From contig NZ_CP099466.1 of NCBI RefSeq assembly GCF_023921125.1, positions 1 to 64,000 of the forward strand: a stretch of DNA of 64,000 bases, in the 5' to 3' direction. Origin of the DNA: Arthrobacter caoxuetaonis (GTDB taxonomy: Bacteria > Actinomycetota > Actinomycetes > Actinomycetales > Micrococcaceae). Positions 12,236 through 18,826 of this stretch are shown here, piece by piece (the first letter of the stretch is position 1; every line of letters starts with the position of its first letter). The notes beneath the pieces were generated by a model that saw only the letters and a list, made by a program, of their open reading frames with translations, did not search any database and was not told the origin of the DNA. A program made the translations under genes and the position numbers.

Positions 12236-12308
12236 GGGGGCATGGCGCAATTGGTAGCGCACCTGCTTTGCAAGCAGGGGGTTCGGGGTTCGAGTCCCCG
12301 TGCCTCCA
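12236..12308 (+). tRNA. tRNA-Ala (TGC)
   Basis: The 73-base cloverleaf has acceptor GGGGGCA/TGCCTCC with one G-U pair, anticodon stem CCTGC/GCAGG enclosing the TGC anticodon, and a T-arm CGGGG-TTCGAGT-CCCCG. No CCA is encoded. It follows tRNA-Ile and the DLW-39 gene, the usual order in this family. Confidence 0.97.
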
Positions 12309-12315
12309 CCGAAAG

Positions 12316-12344
12316 AAAGTCCCGGCCCCTGCGGCCGGGACTTT
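12316..12344 (+). terminator. Rho-independent terminator after tRNA-Ala
   Basis: AAAGTCCCGGCC at 12316-12327 is complemented by GGCCGGGACTTT at 12333-12344 across a five-base loop. The stem sits eight bases behind the tRNA. Confidence 0.8.
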
Positions 12345-12433
12345 CTGCGTTAACGCGCATGGTCTCCTCCGCCATGGACCATGCTCCGGCGCGGCCGCCA
12401 GCGGGCGCCGGGAGCAGGCCCTAATCTCATTGA

Positions 12434-13366
12434 GTGACCTTTTTCCTTGCCCTCGTCGGCGTACTGGGTGTCTCGGCTTCCGGGCCCATCATGGCTGCCA
12501 CTGCTGCCCCTGCACTGGCGATCGCTTTTTGGCGCAATGCGCTGGGCGCACTGATCATGGGAGCGCCGGCAGCGCTGCGGAGACCGGCTGACTTCCGGCG
12601 CCTCACCAAAAGCGACCTGCGCTGGACCGCGCTTGCAGCTTTGGCCCTGGCACTGCATTTTGCCTGCTTCATCACCGCGCTCCAGCTGACGTCCGTCGCT
12701 GTCGCGACCGCACTGGTATGCCTCCAGGCGGGCTGGATTGCCCTCTTTGGGGTGTTCCGCGGGATCCGGATCGCACCAGCGACACTGGCTGGCCTCCTGG
12801 CTGCCTTCGCCGGCGTCGTCGTGATCACGGGTTTTGACGTGGCACTCTCGCCGCAGGCACTTCTCGGGGACGCCCTGGCGCTGGCCGGAGGTGCGCTGGC
12901 CGGCTTGTACACGATTGCCGGCGGCAGGGCTCGCCAAACCATGACCACCGGAACCTACACGACCCTCTGCTACGGGGCTTGCGCGGTCATACTCGCACTC
13001 ATGTGCGCCGTCTTCCGGCAGCCGGTCATCGGCTTCGAGCCTGGTGCCTGGCTCGGGATCCTGGCGGTCACAGTGATGGCGCAGCTTCTGGGGCACACCG
13101 TGTTCAACCATCTCCTGGCAGTGATCAGTCCACTCGTGGTGTCCATGATCATCCTGCTTGAGATCCCGGGTGCGGCCATCCTGGCAGCGGTCTTCCTTGG
13201 CGAGGAACTGCCCGGCGGGACATATCTTGGGCTGGCGGTCATTATCGCCGGACTCGCCGTCGTTCTCTGGGGACAGGCTAAACGCCGGGGGAAGGAGCCG
13301 AATGGTGCGGCGGAGGATCCGCTGCCCCCTGCCCCGCCGGTCCTTGGCGGTGACGTGGATCGTTAG
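12434..13366 (+). CDS. EamA/DMT family transporter
   Basis: A 310-residue integral membrane protein with about ten hydrophobic segments arranged as two EamA repeats, the fold of drug/metabolite exporters. The FWRNALGALIMGAPAAL segment near the N-terminus and the second-repeat signature around IILLEIPGAAILAAVFLGE support this. The substrate cannot be told from sequence. The start is GTG with no Shine-Dalgarno. A -10-like TAATCT at 12422-12427 lies six bases before it, so the message may be leaderless. The last 30 residues are polar and Pro-rich. Confidence 0.8.
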   Translation: MTFFLALVGVLGVSASGPIMAATAAPALAIAFWRNALGALIMGAPAALRRPADFRRLTKSDLRWTALAALALALHFACFITALQLTSVAVATALVCLQAGWIALFGVFRGIRIAPATLAGLLAAFAGVVVITGFDVALSPQALLGDALALAGGALAGLYTIAGGRARQTMTTGTYTTLCYGACAVILALMCAVFRQPVIGFEPGAWLGILAVTVMAQLLGHTVFNHLLAVISPLVVSMIILLEIPGAAILAAVFLGEELPGGTYLGLAVIIAGLAVVLWGQAKRRGKEPNGAAEDPLPPAPPVLGGDVDR

Positions 13367-13419
13367 GAGAAGCTCCCGCAGGTCCCGGATCCGCGGCTGC
13401 CGTGCAGGCCAGGCCCAAA

Positions 13420-13459
13420 CGAAGGAAGGGACCCCGGATTACCGGGGTCCCTTCCTTCG
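13420..13459. terminator. Bidirectional terminator hairpin
   Basis: A perfect 18-bp inverted repeat (CGAAGGAAGGGACCCCGG and its complement) with loop ATTA separates the convergent transporter and 11-residue-repeat membrane protein genes. The stem symmetry allows it to act on both strands. Confidence 0.8.
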
Positions 13460-13484
13460 GTCCGGCCGGAAGGCCGGATTAATG

Positions 13485-14423
13485 CTACTTCTCGTTCTTG
13501 TCAGCCTTGGCGCTGGAATCCGCGTGCGCTCCGCCGGACTTGGCGGACGTGGATGCTGCTTCCTTGCTGTGCTTGGCGGCCTCCGTGGCCTTCTCGCCTG
13601 CCTTGGAAGCGGAGGAAGCAGCAGCTTCCTTCACGGTCGCAGCGGAGTCCTTGGCCTTGCCGGCAGCGGCAGAGACTGAGTCCTTGGCCTTCTCGGTGGC
13701 CGAAGGAGCGGACGGCTTGGTGGCTTCGGCCGCGGGAGCGGGCGCCGGGACCGGGACTGTTGCCGGCTTCGGCTGGGCCGGAGCGGGAGTCTTCCACGGG
13801 TCTTCCACCGGACGCGAAGCCCGCCATGCCGCAACAGCGGCAACTGCCGCAGAAACGATGATGCCGAACACAAGCCAGCCCTTGCCGCCGCGCTTCTGCT
13901 GCTTCTTCAGTTCCTTGGCAGCCTTGGCAGCGGCTTTCTGGGCCTGCTTCATGGCCTTCTTGTTGCCGGTCGCCTTGGCCACGGCTGCCTGCACCGGCAG
14001 CGAGGCGTTGCCCAGTCCGCGCGAGACGGAGTCTGCAGCGTCTCCGATACGGGAGGACAGGTTGGGGATGTAGTCGTCGACAACCTTGTCCTTGGCATGA
14101 GTCAGGGCCGGGGTCGCGCGGTCAAGCGTCGTCTGGATCCTCGGCGTTGCGTCGTCGACGACCTGGCTGATTCTCGGTCCCACCTTCTGGAGGCCGTCCT
14201 GGATCCGCGGGGTCACCACGGCAACGCCCTGCGCGATCTCGTCGGCAGCACGCTTGAGCCCATCCTGGATCTTGGGCGAAGCGGTCTCGATTCCCTTTTC
14301 GATGCGGGGAACCGCCCATCCGACAGCTGCTTCTACTTTGGGGGTTGCCCAGTCACGCGCCGATTCCACGCCTGCGGTGACATTCGCTTCGAAGTCACGG
14401 GCAATGCGGTCCTTCTTGTTCAA
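13485..14423 (-). CDS. Membrane-anchored protein with 11-residue repeats
   Basis: This 312-residue protein of unknown function has a striking layout. Residues about 25-112 are eight consecutive 11-residue units of the pattern xx(T/S/V/G)P(K/R)(I/V)(Q/E/S)xx(L/V/I)x, for example VVTPRIQDGLQ, KVGPRISQVVD and DATPRIQTTLD. The fourth unit lacks the proline. A basic Ala/Lys-rich stretch (150-180) and one membrane segment (183-200) follow. The C-terminal third is Pro/Ala-rich, then Lys/Ala/Ser-rich (AKDS, AGEKATEAAK), like LEA proteins. Eleven-residue repeats are typical of amphipathic 11/3 helices that lie on lipid surfaces (apolipoproteins, synucleins, LEA proteins). A membrane-coating or stress role is an inference. 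It is transcribed divergently from ppiA. Confidence 0.75.
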   Translation of the reverse strand: MNKKDRIARDFEANVTAGVESARDWATPKVEAAVGWAVPRIEKGIETASPKIQDGLKRAADEIAQGVAVVTPRIQDGLQKVGPRISQVVDDATPRIQTTLDRATPALTHAKDKVVDDYIPNLSSRIGDAADSVSRGLGNASLPVQAAVAKATGNKKAMKQAQKAAAKAAKELKKQQKRGGKGWLVFGIIVSAAVAAVAAWRASRPVEDPWKTPAPAQPKPATVPVPAPAPAAEATKPSAPSATEKAKDSVSAAAGKAKDSAATVKEAAASSASKAGEKATEAAKHSKEAASTSAKSGGAHADSSAKADKNEK

Positions 14424-14574
14424 AACTACCTCCCAGGAAAGTGACGGTTCAGCCTTAGCCTACGTGCAATGACAGTTCTGTGCTATCAGAGGGCCAGGGG
14501 CGGCGAAGTTTTCACTGTGCGCTGAACAGGCCGTTTTCCCCCCACGCCAAAGTCGGCCGTGGAAGAATGTTGTT

Positions 14575-15117
14575 ATGACTGCTATTCCTACAGCACAAGC
14601 AACCGTCCACACCTCCAAGGGCGATATCCGCATCAACCTCTTCGGCAACCACGCCCCGAAGACGGTCCGGAACTTCGTCGGCCTTGCCACAGGTGAGATC
14701 GAATGGACCGATCCGGCGACCGGCGAGAAGACCAGCCGCCCGCTCTATGACGGCACGATCTTCCACCGCATCATCAAGGACTTCATGATCCAGGGCGGCG
14801 ATCCCCTGGGCCGCGGCACCGGCGGACCGGGTTACCAGTTCGACGACGAAATCAGCCCCGACCTGGACTTCACCGCTCCGTACAAGCTGGCCATGGCCAA
14901 CGCAGGCATCCAGATGGGCCGCGGAACGAACGGATCGCAGTTCTTCATCACCTCTGTGCCGACCACTTGGCTGCAGGGCAAGCACACCATCTTCGGCGAG
15001 GTGGCAGACGACGAGTCCAAGGCCGTCGTTGACGCGCTGAATGCTGTCGATACCGACATGCGGGACAAGCCGACCGAAGACATCGTCATCAACAACATCA
15101 CGGTCGAGCAGCTCTAA
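14575..15117 (+). CDS. ppiA: Peptidyl-prolyl cis-trans isomerase (cyclophilin)
   Basis: A 180-residue single-domain cyclophilin that speeds up cis-trans isomerisation of proline peptide bonds. The conserved core FHRIIKDFMIQGGD (63-76), the NGSQFFIT motif and GKHTIFGEV are all present, with Arg65 as the catalytic arginine. There is no signal peptide or membrane anchor, so it is cytosolic. In Micrococcaceae this gene lies beside the rhomboid protease gene as here, with a hairpin between the two. Confidence 0.93.
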   Translation: MTAIPTAQATVHTSKGDIRINLFGNHAPKTVRNFVGLATGEIEWTDPATGEKTSRPLYDGTIFHRIIKDFMIQGGDPLGRGTGGPGYQFDDEISPDLDFTAPYKLAMANAGIQMGRGTNGSQFFITSVPTTWLQGKHTIFGEVADDESKAVVDALNAVDTDMRDKPTEDIVINNITVEQL

Positions 15118-15129
15118 CCTGACCGCCGA

Positions 15130-15162
15130 ATGTACCCCGGCCGGGATCCGGCCGGGGTACAT
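15130..15162 (+). terminator. Hairpin after ppiA
   Basis: ATGTACCCCGGCCGG (15130-15144) and its exact complement (15148-15162) are separated by three bases. It is a strong stem 12 bases behind the ppiA stop but has no U-tract. Confidence 0.65.
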
Positions 15163-15191
15163 CCATAAGCACTCATCGGAGCCGAACACCA

Positions 15192-16034
15192 ATGTCCTAC
15201 GGAGTACCGGCCGGAGAGCCGGCCCATGATGTACCCGTCTGTCCGCGGCACCCCGACCGGGTCAGTTACATCCGCTGCCAGCGCTGCGGCAGGCCGGCGT
15301 GCCCGGAATGCCAGCACAGCGCGCCCGTGGGCATCCAATGCGCGGACTGTTTCCAGGAGAGCCGGGCCGGCACGCCTGCCTACCGGACGTCATACGGCGG
15401 CGCGGTCCGTTCCGGTAAGCCTGTAGTCACGATCACCCTCATGGCCCTGTGTGCCGCCGCCTATGTCCTGCAGTGGATTGCACCGGGTTTCACCGAACTC
15501 TTCTGGTTTGCTCCCGTCTACACGGACATCGAGCCTTGGCGGCTGCTGACAGCTGCTTTCCTCCACTCCCCCGGGTTCATCTTCCACATCGCGTTCAACC
15601 TCTATGCCCTCTGGCTTCTGGGAAGGTCACTTGAGCCGCTGCTTGGCAGGCTGCGCTTTACGCTGCTGTACCTGATCTCCGCGCTGGGCGGCTCAGTCGG
15701 CGTAGTCCTCCTGGCGCCGGCCTTCCAGGCAGTTGTGGGTGCATCCGGCGCAATCTTCGGCCTCTTTGGTGCTCTCTTCGTGATCCAGCGCCAACGCGGA
15801 GGCGAAGTCAAAGCCCTGCTGATCCTGATTGGCATCAACCTGGTGCTGGGCTTTGTCTATCCCAACATTTCCTGGCAGGCACACCTGGGCGGGATTCTCA
15901 CCGGTGCTGCCTGTGGGGCTGTCCTCGCCTACGCCCCCAAGGGTCCCCGCCGGGCGTTGGTTCAGTTTGGCGGCTTGGGCGTTATCGCCCTCATCCTGAC
16001 AGCAGTGGCCCTGCTGTGGACGCCTAACTTCTAG
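15192..16034 (+). CDS. Rhomboid family intramembrane serine protease
   Basis: A 280-residue membrane protease with an N-terminal cysteine-rich module (about 12-55: HPDRVSYIRCQRCGRP, then CPECQ and CADC), which looks like a small zinc-binding B-box-type fold. Six or seven membrane segments follow. The catalytic serine is in GASGAIFG (Ser185) and its histidine partner in QAHLGG (His231). Rhomboids cleave membrane proteins inside the bilayer; the substrate here is unknown. The cysteine module probably faces the cytosol and may recruit partners (inference). The gene is followed by a terminator and then the second DnaA-box cluster. Confidence 0.9.
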   Translation: MSYGVPAGEPAHDVPVCPRHPDRVSYIRCQRCGRPACPECQHSAPVGIQCADCFQESRAGTPAYRTSYGGAVRSGKPVVTITLMALCAAAYVLQWIAPGFTELFWFAPVYTDIEPWRLLTAAFLHSPGFIFHIAFNLYALWLLGRSLEPLLGRLRFTLLYLISALGGSVGVVLLAPAFQAVVGASGAIFGLFGALFVIQRQRGGEVKALLILIGINLVLGFVYPNISWQAHLGGILTGAACGAVLAYAPKGPRRALVQFGGLGVIALILTAVALLWTPNF

Positions 16035-16047
16035 GTTCCAGTTTGGC

Positions 16048-16080
16048 AGCGGCCCCCGGATTTCCCGGGGGCCGCTTTTC
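16048..16080 (+). terminator. Rho-independent terminator after the rhomboid gene
   Basis: AGCGGCCCCCGG at 16048-16059 pairs with CCGGGGGCCGCT at 16065-16076 and is followed by TTTT. It lies 13 bases after the stop codon. Confidence 0.85.
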
Positions 16081-16640
16081 CTTTAAACGGAGCGGGGCCC
16101 GGACCGGATCGCACACGGCCCTGGTACTGAACGGCGACACTCTCCACAGGGCATAGCAGTCTTATCCACAGAGATACCCACATTGTTAATAACTTACAGG
16201 CGTGTAACTCATGGTCCTGCGGGGGTGACCTGGCTATCTGACGCAGCTCCCGGAACCCTACCTCAGGGTTTTCCACAGAGCATTCGTGAAGTTGTGCACA
16301 GGCGGTGCCCAAAGCCGTTGAAGAGTTATCCAGTGTTGTCTCCGAGTTACACACATGTAATTCCACAGGTGTGGATAACTCGGATCCCTAGGCTGGCGCG
16401 GTTTGGCTCCTGAAGGGGCCGAAAGTTCTCCACAGTTGTGGACAACTCTGTGCACATGTTGGGTATAGGGTCCCGGTTGTTAGCTCCCGGTTATCCCCAG
16501 CTTATCCACGTTGAACTGTGGATAACCCCCTTCGGGGGACACCTTTCTCTGTGCAGGGTGCCCCTGCGTTCTTGAACAGGTTATCCACGGCTGTGGATAA
16601 GTGTCTGTGGATAAGTAGGGTGCCTGTGGGTAAGCCTGTT
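16081..16640. other. Dense DnaA-box cluster outside oriC
   Basis: This non-coding stretch between the rhomboid and crgA genes holds five perfect DnaA boxes: TTATCCACA at 16162-16170, and TGTGGATAA at 16370-16378, 16517-16525, 16592-16600 and 16606-16614. Seven one-mismatch boxes lie at 16269, 16426, 16437, 16491, 16502, 16581 and 16625, with further weaker ones (for example 16292 and 16326). That is 12 good boxes in about 470 bases, more than in the dnaA-dnaN gap. Several are paired in opposite orientation a few bases apart (16502/16517, 16581/16592). No gene is visible. A DnaA-titration or origin-regulating locus is the most natural reading, comparable in idea to datA of E. coli or the DnaA-box clusters of Streptomyces. 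That role is inference. Confidence 0.8.
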
Positions 16641-16647
16641 TAAAACA

Positions 16648-16680
16648 AAACTCCCGGTGTGGCAGGCACACCGGGAGTTT
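16648..16680. terminator. Terminator hairpin downstream of crgA
   Basis: AAACTCCCGGTGTG (16648-16661) pairs with CACACCGGGAGTTT (16667-16680). On the minus strand it follows the crgA stop at 16695, and a U-rich/A-rich flank exists on both sides. Confidence 0.75.
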
Positions 16681-16694
16681 GAACCAGTCGCAGG

Positions 16695-16952
16695 TCAGCG
16701 CCACCGGGTCGTCATCAGGAAGCCCACGATCGCAACGCCGAAGCCAACCAGGATGTTACCGCCACCGAGGGCCGGAATCGGGTACACACCCTGGGAAATG
16801 TAAAACACGATGATCCAGAGCAATCCGATGATCATGAGGCCGAACATTACCGGCTTGTACCAAACGGGATTCGGCTTGGGGGCTGCCTTTCCCTTGGCTG
16901 CAGCGGGCGCCGCTGCGGCTGCTGGCTTCTTGCGGGACTTTGACTCGGGCAC
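16695..16952 (-). CDS. crgA: Cell division protein CrgA
   Basis: An 85-residue protein with a Lys/Ala/Pro-rich cytosolic N-terminus, the NPVWYKP motif before the first membrane segment (about 34-53), a short loop with YPIPALGG, and a second membrane segment (64-80) ending in TTRWR. Size, two-helix layout and motifs match CrgA, a divisome protein of actinobacteria that binds FtsZ, FtsQ and FtsI and times septum formation. It is encoded opposite to the sortase gene. It lies close to the pknB/pbpA operon, as in other actinobacteria. Confidence 0.92.
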   Translation of the reverse strand: MPESKSRKKPAAAAAPAAAKGKAAPKPNPVWYKPVMFGLMIIGLLWIIVFYISQGVYPIPALGGGNILVGFGVAIVGFLMTTRWR

Positions 16953-17171
16953 GGATCCTCCTAGCGGAACCGGCTCACTGGACGCCGGTGCGGGTTATTG
17001 TCTCTGGGAGCCCCGAACTTCACTCGCCCGGCAGGGCCTGGGCCTATATCCTGTCTGGGTATCGGCGGTGGGCTGGGCAGCTGTTGCAGGGTCCCTCTCT
17101 TCAATCGTAGCGAATGACCAGTTCCGACGCGGCAGTACGCCGGATGGATTACCGAGAGGACCAGTGACAGT

Positions 17172-17996
17172 ATGACGGGTGCGGTGGACCAAACGGCCGA
17201 CTCCGCTTCGGGAAGACTCACGGAAGACAGGCCGGAAAACCGGCGGAACAGGAACGGCAGGCCGCGCAGCCGCGGTTCCATGGCCGTGCAGGTGCTCGGG
17301 GAACTGCTTATCACTGCCGGACTGGTGATCGTACTCTTCGTCGTCTGGGAACTGTGGTGGACCAATATTGAGTCTGACCGTTTGCAGGACGCCGCCATGG
17401 AAGAGCTCTTTGACGGTTTTGAGGTGCCGCCCATGTCCAGCGAGGCTCCCCCGCCGGAGGACTACGGTGATCCGGCGGTGCTGCCCTCACCCGAGTCGGA
17501 CGGCACTACGTTTGCGGCCATTTACATTCCCCGTTTCGGTCCCGACCATGCGAGGCCCATCACCGAGGGAATCGGACCGGAAGTGCTGGACACTCTCGGC
17601 TTGGGCCACTATCCAGAGACGGGAATGCCGGGGGAAATAGGAAACTTTGCCCTTGCCGGACACAGACAGACCCATGGACAGGTGCTGGACGCCGTCGACA
17701 CCCTGGTCCCGGGTGACCGCATCTACGTCCAGACGGCGGAGGGGTACTACACCTACGTGTACCGCAACAGCCAGATAGTTCTGCCGGAGCAGGTCGACGT
17801 GCTGGCAGCCGTCCCGACGCAACCGGGTGCGGAGCCGCAGGAACGCATCCTGACGCTGACGACCTGCAATCCACGGTTCGGGTCGCAGGAAAGATTCATC
17901 GCCTACGCGGTCCTGGACTCGTGGCAGCCCGCCGCAGCCGGGCCCCCGGAAGAAATACGGACTGTGGCATCGGCCACCGCGTCAAGACAGGGATAA
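17172..17996 (+). CDS. Class E sortase
   Basis: A 274-residue membrane-anchored transpeptidase. A basic N-terminus is followed by one membrane segment (about 37-60), a Pro/Glu-rich spacer, and the sortase fold. The catalytic residues are visible as His164 (ALAGHRQTHG), Cys232 (TLTTCNPRFG) and Arg241 (SQERF). TLTTCNP is the usual motif of class E sortases in high-GC Gram-positives, which attach proteins bearing LAXTG-type signals to peptidoglycan. The substrate genes are not in this window. A 56-residue membrane protein begins one base after the stop. Confidence 0.92.
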   Translation: MTGAVDQTADSASGRLTEDRPENRRNRNGRPRSRGSMAVQVLGELLITAGLVIVLFVVWELWWTNIESDRLQDAAMEELFDGFEVPPMSSEAPPPEDYGDPAVLPSPESDGTTFAAIYIPRFGPDHARPITEGIGPEVLDTLGLGHYPETGMPGEIGNFALAGHRQTHGQVLDAVDTLVPGDRIYVQTAEGYYTYVYRNSQIVLPEQVDVLAAVPTQPGAEPQERILTLTTCNPRFGSQERFIAYAVLDSWQPAAAGPPEEIRTVASATASRQG

Positions 17997-17997
17997 A

Positions 17998-18168
17998 ATG
18001 TACGCTTGGATCTTCCGGCATTTGCCCGGGCCGCTGTGGATACGCATCGTCACTGCGGTGGTACTCGTCGCCGGTGTGGTGCTGGCCCTTATGACCTATG
18101 TCTTCCCCTGGTTCTCGGAGTTCAGTTTCCTGAGCCCCCTGACCGATTCAACGATTGGCGGTTCCTGA
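17998..18168 (+). CDS. Small membrane protein between sortase and pabA
   Basis: An ATG one base after the sortase stop opens a 56-residue frame that ends four bases before the pabA start. The peptide has a short aromatic and basic start (MYAWIFRHLPGP), one strong hydrophobic segment (about 18-40) and a polar tail. The tight fit between two genes (sortase TAA, one base, ATG; then TGA, four bases, ATG) supports real translation in one operon. I do not recognise a family. Confidence 0.65.
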   Translation: MYAWIFRHLPGPLWIRIVTAVVLVAGVVLALMTYVFPWFSEFSFLSPLTDSTIGGS

Positions 18169-18172
18169 CCCA

Positions 18173-18817
18173 ATGAGCACCCGTATCCTCGTTGTCGATA
18201 ACTACGACAGCTTCGTCTACACGCTGGTCGGCTACCTGCAGCAGCTCGGCGCGGAGACTACCGTCGTACGCAATGACGATGTAAGCCTGGATGAGGCAAA
18301 GGAACTCGCAGCATCCCGGGACGGAGTCCTGGTGTCTCCGGGCCCGGGAGCGCCGGCTGACGCAGGGGTCTGCATTGAGCTCATTCGCTGGTGCCGCGAC
18401 AACGGCAAGCCGATGCTCGGAATCTGTCTTGGACACCAGGCCCTCGCCGAAGCATTCGGCGGAACCGTCACCCACGCACCGGAACTGATGCACGGTAAGA
18501 CCTCGGAAATTGAGCACCACGGAACCGATGTCTTCGCCGGACTTCCCAGCCCGCTGACCGCAACGCGCTACCACTCCCTGGCTGCGGTGGCGGAACAGAT
18601 CCCCGGCGAGCTGGACGTCACCGCCCGAACCGCCAGCGGAATCATCATGGGGCTCCGGCACCGCACGGCGCCTTTGTCAGGGGTGCAGTTCCATCCCGAA
18701 TCGGTCCTGACGGAAGGGGGCTACCAAATGCTGGGCAACTGGCTGGAGAGCCTCGGCCTCGAAGGGGCAGCAGCGTACGCGGCAACCCTGAGCCCGCTGA
18801 TCAGCTCCCGTTCCTAA
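18173..18817 (+). CDS. pabA: Aminodeoxychorismate/anthranilate synthase glutamine amidotransferase
   Basis: The 214-residue class I glutamine amidotransferase releases ammonia from glutamine for its synthase partner, either PabB (folate) or TrpE (tryptophan). The triad is visible: Cys85 in GICLGHQ, with His174 and Glu176 in QFHPESV. The ATG at 18173 was chosen because it starts the conserved STRILVVDNYDSFVYTL; an upstream TTG would add six residues and overlap the small gene before it. No PabB/TrpE partner lies nearby, as usual for this position next to pknB in actinobacteria. PabA versus TrpG cannot be settled from sequence alone. Confidence 0.88.
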   Translation: MSTRILVVDNYDSFVYTLVGYLQQLGAETTVVRNDDVSLDEAKELAASRDGVLVSPGPGAPADAGVCIELIRWCRDNGKPMLGICLGHQALAEAFGGTVTHAPELMHGKTSEIEHHGTDVFAGLPSPLTATRYHSLAAVAEQIPGELDVTARTASGIIMGLRHRTAPLSGVQFHPESVLTEGGYQMLGNWLESLGLEGAAAYAATLSPLISSRS

Positions 18818-18826
18818 CCCCGTGGG

